64,000 nt of DNA from CALKHT01 sp964511575 (lineage in GTDB: Bacteria; Planctomycetota; Phycisphaerae; Phycisphaerales; Phycisphaeraceae), in NCBI GenBank assembly GCA_964511575.1, contig CAZEFM010000003.1, forward strand, positions 29,173-93,172. The letters are read 5' to 3'. Under the pieces are notes generated by a model. It made no database searches, was not told the origin of the DNA, and was given only the letters and a program-made list of their open reading frames with translations. Made by a program: the position numbers and the translations under genes. Position 1 is the first letter of the stretch; every line of letters starts with the position of its first letter. Below, in pieces: positions 33,618 through 39,963 of this stretch.

Positions 33618-34967
33618 TCACCACGCCACGTACCCATAGATCACCACCAGCATGCTGAACACCACCGTCAGGCCGTGATACCCCATGCGTAGCCAGACGT
33701 TGGTGAGGTAGGGGCGTGCATCAAACGCGATGAACTGCAGCATCAGCCGTGCACCCCAGAAGCACGAGATGAACGCCGCAATGCTGCGCGCAAGCGGATC
33801 CCCGTTCGCCAATATTTCCGCATGTGTCAGTGACACCACGCCCATCCCGATAATGACAAGCACGATGAACGCGCCGTGCGTCCACACCAGCTGTCGCGTC
33901 ATCGGGCTCACCCGCGCAAGCTCCGTGCGCCACGCCAACGTGCCCGGCACACAAGCGCTGCCGATCAGAATCCCCAGATGGAGCACGCCGCCCAACCGCA
34001 CCAGATCACCACGCGTCCACTCGCTCGGCCAAGGGATCGCATCACGCAGCGCCGCAACAAAAGGCGACATCACCTTCAACACAAATGGCTCGTGAAACAG
34101 CCAACCGATCGGCCCCAGCACCAGCGCAGCCGTCAACAACCGCGCCATCACTCCACCTTTGCGCCATCCGATCACCCGCCCCACACGCGACCGCGCCGCC
34201 AGCACGCCCACACCCTGCACCAGAAAGTAGATCGTCGGCCAACCGTAACCCCCACCGGCTGGCAGCGAGATCACCACATCGTGCACCAACCCCGACACAA
34301 GGAACACCACCATCAGAGCCGCCGATGCGGGCAACCGCTGTCGCAACCGCCCAAATACTCCCGCGCGCACCAGCGCCACAAACCCCCGATTCCATCGCCT
34401 GCCCCAGAACTCGCCCGGCGACCGCGCCAGCACCGGCTGATCCATGATCGGCTCCACCGCCACCCCCACGCGCCGCCAACCATACGCCATCAGCGCAAAC
34501 ACGCCGAAGTGCAGCATCAGCACCGTCCCCACCATCCCCAGCCAGCCCGCGACATACGCATCATTCACGCGCATCGCCGCCGCCATGCACAACACCCCCG
34601 CACCCACCATCGCCCATGCGCGTAGCCACCGTCCCTTCGCCACTGCAAGCGGTTCGCGCGACATCGCTGCGAACGGCTGAGGATCCATGCCCGGCCACGC
34701 CAACAGATATCCCACCGCACGTCCTGCCGTGCCGAACCCCTCGCGCCACCATCCGCGCAACCACGTCGTCAGCTTGCACCCGAAGTAAATCGCCCAGGCC
34801 AGCACCCACATGAACGCCCACGGCTCAAGCATCGCGCCCCACCACGCCACCAACACCACGACGCACCACACCGCCCCGATCATCGCGCCGTGGTGCCACT
34901 GCCATCGCGCACCCTCGCATCGCCCCGCATCGCTCGCCGTCACAACCGGCACACCATTACCGTTCAT
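33618..34967 (-). CDS. Wax-synthase-like membrane-bound O-acyltransferase (MBOAT_2 type) with C-terminal membrane extension
   Basis: A 449-residue polytopic protein. YLLAWPGMDPQPFAA and PVLARSPGEFWGRRWNRGF match the wax-synthase branch of MBOAT enzymes (plant and bacterial WS share SLxxFWGRRWN). LVSGLVHDVVISLP holds the conserved histidine (usually SGLxHE; here Asp follows). Such enzymes esterify a fatty acyl chain onto an alcohol or sterol. Residues about 320-449 add four further helices (for example AFIVLVIIGMGVVSLTHAEIL, LTVVFSMLVVIYGYVAW) not normally part of the domain. ATG 34967 has GGGAGG and overlaps the DUF2071 gene by 11 nt, so it is translationally coupled. The substrate is unknown. 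Confidence 0.72.
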   Translation of the reverse strand: MNGNGVPVVTASDAGRCEGARWQWHHGAMIGAVWCVVVLVAWWGAMLEPWAFMWVLAWAIYFGCKLTTWLRGWWREGFGTAGRAVGYLLAWPGMDPQPFAAMSREPLAVAKGRWLRAWAMVGAGVLCMAAAMRVNDAYVAGWLGMVGTVLMLHFGVFALMAYGWRRVGVAVEPIMDQPVLARSPGEFWGRRWNRGFVALVRAGVFGRLRQRLPASAALMVVFLVSGLVHDVVISLPAGGGYGWPTIYFLVQGVGVLAARSRVGRVIGWRKGGVMARLLTAALVLGPIGWLFHEPFVLKVMSPFVAALRDAIPWPSEWTRGDLVRLGGVLHLGILIGSACVPGTLAWRTELARVSPMTRQLVWTHGAFIVLVIIGMGVVSLTHAEILANGDPLARSIAAFISCFWGARLMLQFIAFDARPYLTNVWLRMGYHGLTVVFSMLVVIYGYVAW

Positions 34968-35781
34968 CGTCGCCTCCCTTCGCCAACCACGTTGTGCCGC
35001 ATCCCGACCCGTTCACACACCGCGGCTTGCTCATCCACACATCCATCACCCCCATGCTGAAATGCGCACCGATCAACCGCGCATCACGCGCCCAATCCCC
35101 CGCCTGTGACAGCAGCGTGTGCTTCGTCAGCGTCACCTGCATCGGCTTCACCATCCAAGGTTCGTGCCATATCCGAAACCGCCGCATCGTTCCCTGCCGA
35201 TAGGTAAAAGCCGTGTAGCGTTCCAGCAGAAACGCATCGAGCGATTCGGCTTCACAGGGTGCCCAAACCGCATCCTTCGACAGCGTGCCTTCGTACTGCA
35301 GACATCCCCCGCGTGCCGATGTCACCCGCCCCGTCACCTCACCACATTCATGATCGTGCTGATAGTCCAACGTGCCGAGTTCGAACGGCAACCCATACAT
35401 GCGCGGCCCGCCCAACACGCTCAACCGATTCGGCAGATACTCCGCCAGAAAGTAGATCCCCGCCTCGCCGTCATGCTTCACGTGCGTGCGAATATTGAGA
35501 AAACCATGATGCGCCACCGGCGCGGTCAGCCACGCCAGCCACCGCCCACCACTGCGCAGCCGCAACCGCTTCATCGTGAACGCCACCGCGCTCACCACCG
35601 CGCGGCCGCGATAAAGATCCAACGCAAACGGCACGCTCCCCGCCAACCGTGCAGCATCCACCTCGAAATGCAGGAACGCCGCCCCCATCCAATCGTTCAA
35701 TAGAAACGGCTCGCCCTCCTCACAAGCAAACCGCTCGCGCGCCGCTTCACTCAACGTCATATCACAACGCGTCGTTACCAT
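34957..35781 (-). CDS. DUF2071 (YqjF-like, acetoacetate decarboxylase-like fold) protein
   Basis: A 274-residue soluble protein. GAAFLHFEVDAARLAGSVPF, SAVAFTMKRLRLRSG, FLNIRTHVKHDGEAGIYFLA, FLLERYTAFTYRQGTMRRFR and WHEPWMVKPMQVTL follow the DUF2071/YqjF pattern, which has an acetoacetate-decarboxylase-like beta barrel. No enzymatic role is established for the family. ATG 35781 overlaps the SDR stop (ATGGTAA), the classical sign of translational coupling; an earlier in-frame start would extend into the SDR gene. It sits between the SDR and the acyltransferase. Confidence 0.78.
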   Translation of the reverse strand: MVTTRCDMTLSEAARERFACEEGEPFLLNDWMGAAFLHFEVDAARLAGSVPFALDLYRGRAVVSAVAFTMKRLRLRSGGRWLAWLTAPVAHHGFLNIRTHVKHDGEAGIYFLAEYLPNRLSVLGGPRMYGLPFELGTLDYQHDHECGEVTGRVTSARGGCLQYEGTLSKDAVWAPCEAESLDAFLLERYTAFTYRQGTMRRFRIWHEPWMVKPMQVTLTKHTLLSQAGDWARDARLIGAHFSMGVMDVWMSKPRCVNGSGCGTTWLAKGGDDER

Positions 35782-36764
35782 CCTCGACCCCCTCTCAGCG
35801 CACGAAGCCCACTGACGCAGCAGGTGGAACCCCACCGACAATCCCGCCATGTAAACTCGCCCGGCTCAGGCAACCCTTCCGCGATCCGCTCAACCGTCAT
35901 CCCAAGCCGCGGCTGCAACTCATCCGGCAGCGCATCGCACGCGCCCGACGCTTCCACAATCCCCTCCGAAAGAATCCGCACCTGCGCAAGCGACACCAGC
36001 GGCACGCGCATCGTCCGCTCCATCAGCCACGCGAACCCCACATGAAACCACACGGGCAGTCGCACATACCGCGGCCGCCGCCGCACCACCGCCGCCACCC
36101 GACGCACCGCCTCGGCAAGCGGCATCGACTCAGGCCCCATCACCGCCACCGTCTGCCGTGACAGACGCCCCTGCGTCAACGATGCCATCAACACCCGCGC
36201 CACATCCGCCACCGCCACAGGCCGCACCTCGCGCTCACGCAACCCCACCAGTCCGAACACCGGAAACGTGAACAGCGCACGACTGAGGTGATCGAGCATG
36301 TGATCGCCCCGGCCGTAGATCACCCCGCACTTGAGAATCGTGTAGTCCAGCCCGCTGTCGCGCACGATCTCCTCCGCCCGCCACTTGGATTCGTGATAGC
36401 CGCTGCCCGTGCCGGGTCGCGCCCGCAGAAAACTCATCAACGCGACCTTCCCCACCCCCGCCTGCCGGGCCGCTTCCACCACGTTGGCCGTCCCCTCCAC
36501 GTGCACCTTCCGCCAGGTCGAATCGCCCAACTGCCGGTTGATCCCTGCGCAGTGGGCGACCGCCTGGCACTCCGAAAAGGCTCGCCGCAACGCCGCCAAG
36601 TCGTCGAGCCCCGCCTCCACCACCGCCAACCCCCGCAAGCCCTCCGCCACATCACGCTGCCGGCCAGGCCGCGTCACCAGCACCACCTCATGCCCCGCCT
36701 GCCGCAACACCTCCGCCAGATGCCGCCCCACAAACCCGAACCCACCTGTAATCGCCACCCTCAT
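35775..36764 (-). CDS. NAD(P)-dependent extended SDR (NDUFA9/epimerase-like)
   Basis: A 329-residue Rossmann enzyme. MRVAITGGFGFVGRHLAEVL is the GxxGxxG nucleotide-binding motif, VTRPGR the second-strand end, and GSGYHESKWRAEEIV the YxxxK catalytic pair. PVAVADVARVLMASL is typical of complex I NDUFA9-like atypical SDRs. A C-terminal hydrophobic stretch (LPVWFHVGFAWLMERTM) may tether it to the membrane. Substrate unknown; lipid or isoprenoid precursors would suit the neighbours. An 18-bp palindrome lies 29 nt upstream of ATG 36764. First gene after the regulator. Confidence 0.82.
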   Translation of the reverse strand: MRVAITGGFGFVGRHLAEVLRQAGHEVVLVTRPGRQRDVAEGLRGLAVVEAGLDDLAALRRAFSECQAVAHCAGINRQLGDSTWRKVHVEGTANVVEAARQAGVGKVALMSFLRARPGTGSGYHESKWRAEEIVRDSGLDYTILKCGVIYGRGDHMLDHLSRALFTFPVFGLVGLREREVRPVAVADVARVLMASLTQGRLSRQTVAVMGPESMPLAEAVRRVAAVVRRRPRYVRLPVWFHVGFAWLMERTMRVPLVSLAQVRILSEGIVEASGACDALPDELQPRLGMTVERIAEGLPEPGEFTWRDCRWGSTCCVSGLRALRGGRGW

Positions 36765-36793
36765 GACACACCCTTTCACAATTGTATCGGATA

Positions 36794-36811
36794 TTTCTGT
36801 TAAGACAGAAA
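36794..36811. promoter_or_regulatory. Palindromic operator O1 upstream of the SDR gene
   Basis: TTTCTGTTAAGACAGAAA has perfect 7-bp arms around TAAG, extended by one more pair on each side to 9-bp arms (36792-36813). It matches O2 at 15 of 18 positions, and two of the differences exchange a base pair symmetrically. It is likely bound by the GbsR-type regulator encoded just upstream. Confidence 0.7.
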
Positions 36812-36840
36812 TACAATCCCAAATAAAAAAAACATCACCA

Positions 36841-36873
36841 CCCGAAGCCACCCACGCGGTGGGCGGTGGGGCA
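36841..36873. repeat. CCGAAGC..CCCACGCGGTGGG phrase repeat, copy A
   Basis: CCCGAAGCCACCCACGCGGT then GGGCGGTGGG; CCCAC and GTGGG can pair. Copies B and C lie at 37481-37513 and 38317-38348. The repeat runs up to the end of the GbsR-type gene. Confidence 0.55.
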
Positions 36874-36881
36874 CCCGCGGC

Positions 36882-37412
36882 CTACCCCGCCCCCAACATC
36901 TTCTTCACCTTCGCTCCCAACCCCACAAACTGAACGATCGCCTTCGTGGGCATGCAGCGGATCTGCTGATACCAGTTGCTCATCGACTCCAGGAAATCCA
37001 GGAGCGCCCGCAACCGGTCCCGCGTGTACGCATCGGCCGAGCCCGGCGCTTCCTTCAACTCGGCCACGCACTGCCTCAGCAACTGCAGCGTCGGGTCGAT
37101 TTCCCGCTTTTTCCGCTCGTCCATGATGATCTGAAACAGTTCCCACGGATCCTTCAGCGATTCGAAATGATCTCGCCGATCCCCCCGCAGATGCACCACC
37201 TTCACAATCCCCCATCCCTGCAGCTCGCGCAAACTCGTGCTCACGTTCGACCGCGCCACCTGCAGTGTCCCGGCGATCTCCTCGGCGTGCAACGGAATCG
37301 GGCTGATGTACAGCAGCGCATGAATCTGCGCCATCGTGCGGTTCACCCCCCACCGCGTGCCCATCTCCCCCCAGTGCAGCACAAACTTCTCCATCACCGG
37401 GCTCAGCTCCAT
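36882..37412 (-). CDS. GbsR/MarR-family transcriptional regulator
   Basis: A 176-residue winged-helix regulator of the GbsR type. MEKFVLHWGEMGTRWGVNRT is the family's N-terminal region. HAEEIAGTLQVARSNVSTSL is the helix-turn-helix, RELQGWGIVKVVHLRGDRRD the wing, and the C-terminal helices (DRLRALLDFLESMSNWYQQI) form the dimer. GbsR proteins respond to choline or related ligands in Bacillus; nothing here identifies the ligand. ATG 37412 is preferred (AAAGGA 9 nt upstream) over ATG 37421. Operator O2 lies directly upstream and O1 in front of the next gene, so autoregulation is expected. Confidence 0.86.
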   Translation of the reverse strand: MELSPVMEKFVLHWGEMGTRWGVNRTMAQIHALLYISPIPLHAEEIAGTLQVARSNVSTSLRELQGWGIVKVVHLRGDRRDHFESLKDPWELFQIIMDERKKREIDPTLQLLRQCVAELKEAPGSADAYTRDRLRALLDFLESMSNWYQQIRCMPTKAIVQFVGLGAKVKKMLGAG

Positions 37413-37424
37413 CGCCACCATTCC

Positions 37425-37442
37425 TTTCAGTTAAAACTGAAA
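37425..37442. promoter_or_regulatory. Palindromic operator O2 upstream of the GbsR-type gene
   Basis: TTTCAGTTAAAACTGAAA has perfect 7-bp arms around TAAA and lies 12 nt upstream of ATG 37412, overlapping the probable ribosome-binding site region. See O1 at 36794-36811 for the covarying match. Confidence 0.7.
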
Positions 37443-37480
37443 TTACCGACCCCGCCCTCCAAAGTCAACCCCCCCACACA

Positions 37481-37513
37481 CCGAAGCTCGTCCACGCAGT
37501 GGGTGGGCCCCAC
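37481..37513. repeat. CCGAAGC..CCACGCAGTGGG phrase repeat, copy B
   Basis: CCGAAGCTCGTCCACGCAGT then GGGTGGGCCCCAC, between the regulator and the DUF1080 gene. Confidence 0.5.
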
Positions 37514-37538
37514 AATGCCCCCTCCCCCGCGTTCACGT

Positions 37539-37544
37539 TACAAT
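37539..37544 (+). promoter_or_regulatory. -10-like box TACAAT before the DUF1080 gene
   Basis: CGTTACAATGCC lies 28 nt before ATG 37573, which has AAGGAG at the proper distance. Confidence 0.4.
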
Positions 37545-37572
37545 GCCTCCCCGTCCCACTAAGGAGTTCCCA

Positions 37573-38250
37573 ATGATTCGCAAACACTCGTCTCTGCTGT
37601 TCGCTCTGCTCGCCCTTCCCCTGCTGCTGACCGCCTGCGCCTTCGTGCAGGGCGACGAAGCCAAGGCCGACCCCGAAGCCGGGTTCGTCAGCCTCTTCAA
37701 CGGCGAAAACCTCGAAGGCTGGATCGGCGCGACCAACGCCTACAAAGCGGTCGACGGCACGATCCACCTGCCACCCGGCAGCAGCGGCAATCTCTACACC
37801 GAAAAAGAGTACAGCAACTTCGTCCTGCGATTTGAGTTCAAGCTCACCCCCGGCGCGAACAACGGCTTGGGCATCCGCGCCCCCAAGCAAGGCGACGCCG
37901 CATACGTCGGCATCGAACTGCAGATCCTCGACAACGAGCATCCCAAATACGCCAACCTCCAGCCCTGGCAGTACCACGGCTCGGCCTACGGCCTCGCGGC
38001 CGCCAAACGCGGGTTCCTCAAGGAAACCGGCGAATGGAACGTTCAGGAAGTCACCGTCAACGGACGTGACATCAAAGTCGTCCTCAACGGCGAAACCATC
38101 CTCGACGTCAACCTCGACGAAGCCACCAAGAACGGCACGCTCAGCGGCCACGAACACCCCGGCGCCAAGCGCACCACCGGGCACCTCGGTTTCCTCGGTC
38201 ACGGCGACGAAGTCTGGTTCCGCAACATCCGCATCAAAGAAATCAACTAA
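37573..38250 (+). CDS. DUF1080 (3-keto-disaccharide hydrolase domain) lipoprotein
   Basis: A 225-residue lipoprotein (signal LLFALLALPLLLTAC). A single DUF1080 domain follows: FVSLFNGENLEGWIG, AYKAVDGTIHLPPG, GNLYTEKEYSNFVLRFEFKL, NNGLGIRAPKQGDAAYVGIELQILD, WNVQEVTVNGRDIKVVLNGE and a final GHLGFLGHGDEVWFRNIRIKEI. The family has a concanavalin-like sandwich; some members hydrolyse 3-keto-disaccharides and it is very abundant in planctomycetes. AAGGAG precedes the ATG and a clean terminator follows the stop. Confidence 0.93.
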   Translation: MIRKHSSLLFALLALPLLLTACAFVQGDEAKADPEAGFVSLFNGENLEGWIGATNAYKAVDGTIHLPPGSSGNLYTEKEYSNFVLRFEFKLTPGANNGLGIRAPKQGDAAYVGIELQILDNEHPKYANLQPWQYHGSAYGLAAAKRGFLKETGEWNVQEVTVNGRDIKVVLNGETILDVNLDEATKNGTLSGHEHPGAKRTTGHLGFLGHGDEVWFRNIRIKEIN

Positions 38251-38273
38251 CGATCACCAACGCCCCAATCACA

Positions 38274-38306
38274 AACACCCCGGCGCATCCCGCACCGGGG
38301 TGTTTT
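38274..38306 (+). terminator. Rho-independent terminator after the DUF1080 gene
   Basis: AACACCCCGG (38274-38283) and CCGGGGTGTT (38295-38304) form a perfect 10-bp stem with an 11-nt loop, running into TTTT. Best terminator in the window. Confidence 0.8.
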
Positions 38307-38316
38307 CACGCGCACT

Positions 38317-38348
38317 CCGAAGCCGACCCATGCAGTGGGCGGAACCCC
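38317..38348. repeat. CCGAAGC..CCCATGCAGTGGG phrase repeat, copy C
   Basis: CCGAAGCCGACCCATGCAGT then GGGCGGAACCCC, just beyond the terminator and before the end of the convergent minus-strand gene. Confidence 0.5.
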
Positions 38349-38359
38349 TCATCCCCGAT

Positions 38360-39793
38360 CTACCCCCCACCACATCCCCCGCATCCGCCACATCCACCTC
38401 CACCACAACCCCCGCCCGCACCGCAACCACCGCCCCACCATCCCCCCTTCTCCCTCGGCATCGGCGTCATCAACGCCACCAGCCGCGCATGCGACGTCGC
38501 ATGCAACACGCTCAGCCCGAACACCGCCGTCGCCAGCACCATCGTGTCAACACCCGCCGATGCAAGCCCCACCCCTTTGCTCAACGCCTTATACTTCTTC
38601 TGCAATCGGCGCAGCGCCTTGTCCCCGCGACGGGTGCGGAACACCGGCCGCCTGAACATCGCCATCGCCACAAACACGCTCAGCACCACCAGCAGCACCA
38701 GGTACAGAACCGGCCGACCACGCGTCACACCCACCACGATCTTCGACGCCCCCATCACCGCCGGTGCCAAAGCCAGCCCCCACGGCAAAAGTTGCGCGCC
38801 CCACCGCTGGGCAGGCCCCACCACCAGCCCGCGCGCCACCAACTCGTCCTCCATCGCCGCAAGTTCCGGCTCCGCCCGTCGCCGCACCACATGGAGCGCC
38901 GCCTCACCACTATCCAGCAGCGAATCGCAGATCGCACGATCCAGCCGAGACAACCCGCTGGGCATGTCCTGCCGGAGCAGTTTCACCGTCGCCCCGCCGC
39001 CGCGCAGATCGACCACGCCCATGTCCACCATTCGCATGATGGCCACATTCACCGCCAGATCGTGCCCACCGTTCATCATCGCCACGTGATCCACATCGAG
39101 GTCGTCCGCCTCGTCGTTGTGATCCCACGGCACGCGCAGGCCGCGTCGCACCATCGCCGCCGCGACGAGCCCCGTCACCGCCAGCGCGATGTAAAACCGC
39201 AGAAAGTTCGGCCCCTGCATGTCCAGCGGCCGATCCACCGGCAACACCGCACAACCCGACAGCAGCATCAACACTGCCAGCCCGCCCAGCACCGCAATCA
39301 TCACCTGCAGCACGCCGCGTCGCGGCAGCACCACATTCTGTGCCACATCGATGCGCTGATACCGATGCGCTACTGGCGTATCCACCGGGGGCCAGATGTC
39401 CGCAGGCGGCTCCTCGCCGAAAATCCTGCGATACGACGTCAACGTCTGCTCATACCACGTGCGGTGTTTGCGGTGTTCCGCTTCCCCGCCGAGGCTCGGC
39501 TGATGATGCAGGTTCATGCCCAACACGAGCGGACAGAAATCGTTCCAGTACCGACGCGTATAAAGCAAATGCAGGTGCCACGCCTGATCAACACTGTCGC
39601 TGGGACTCACCGGATGCCCCGCCACCGCCGCGAGAAACGCAAACCGCCGATACTCCTCCACCACGCGCTCGGCAAAGCGGCGACGCCACCCCTGCTCACG
39701 CGCCAGACGCTGAGCGAACGTCTCAGCCGAGCCCGGCTCATCAAACGCGTAAGCCGCCAACGCCTCCCACTTATCCCGACACTCTTCGCGCAT
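38360..39793 (-). CDS. Membrane protein with GRDP-like N-terminus, TIGR04222-like core and Cys/Gly-rich tail
   Basis: A 477-residue protein. The N-terminal 130 residues resemble the glycine-rich-domain (GRDP/DUF1399-like) pattern: VSPSDSVDQAWHLHLLYTRRYW and LHHQPSLGGEAEH. Four or so membrane helices follow (VMIAVLGGLAVLMLLSGCAV, YIALAVTGLVAAAMV, VLYLVLLVVLSVFVAMAM), with a soluble TIGR04222-like middle (LAVNVAIMRMVDMGVVDLRG). The end is an extreme Gly/Cys tail (GCGAGGGCGGGGCGGCGG). ATG 39793 has a GGGGG ribosome-binding site. Function unknown; the Cys-rich tail could bind metal. Confidence 0.72.
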   Translation of the reverse strand: MREECRDKWEALAAYAFDEPGSAETFAQRLAREQGWRRRFAERVVEEYRRFAFLAAVAGHPVSPSDSVDQAWHLHLLYTRRYWNDFCPLVLGMNLHHQPSLGGEAEHRKHRTWYEQTLTSYRRIFGEEPPADIWPPVDTPVAHRYQRIDVAQNVVLPRRGVLQVMIAVLGGLAVLMLLSGCAVLPVDRPLDMQGPNFLRFYIALAVTGLVAAAMVRRGLRVPWDHNDEADDLDVDHVAMMNGGHDLAVNVAIMRMVDMGVVDLRGGGATVKLLRQDMPSGLSRLDRAICDSLLDSGEAALHVVRRRAEPELAAMEDELVARGLVVGPAQRWGAQLLPWGLALAPAVMGASKIVVGVTRGRPVLYLVLLVVLSVFVAMAMFRRPVFRTRRGDKALRRLQKKYKALSKGVGLASAGVDTMVLATAVFGLSVLHATSHARLVALMTPMPREKGGWWGGGCGAGGGCGGGGCGGCGGCGGG

Positions 39794-39920
39794 CGCAACC
39801 CCCTTTCCAACGAGCCACCATTCTAAACGCGATCCGTGGTACACGTTCCAGCGACCAATCAGTTGCGATCGAAATTGCTGAGAAAAAAAGATGTGGGTTT
39901 TCGATCCTTCGCGTCTGCAT

Positions 39921-39926
39921 TATGAT
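39921..39926 (+). promoter_or_regulatory. -10-like box TATGAT before the TPR gene
   Basis: CATTATGATGGC lies 37 nt before ATG 39964. The same TATGATGG words precede the oligoendopeptidase gene at 42591. Confidence 0.4.
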
Positions 39927-39963
39927 GGCTGCCAACGCTTCCTTTCTTTTCCGGAGCCGACAC

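Noticed and set aside
37832..39826. Long plus-strand frame over DUF1080 and the GRDP-like gene
   Set aside because: It overlaps two better supported genes in other frames and is Ser/Thr/His/Arg/Pro low-complexity.
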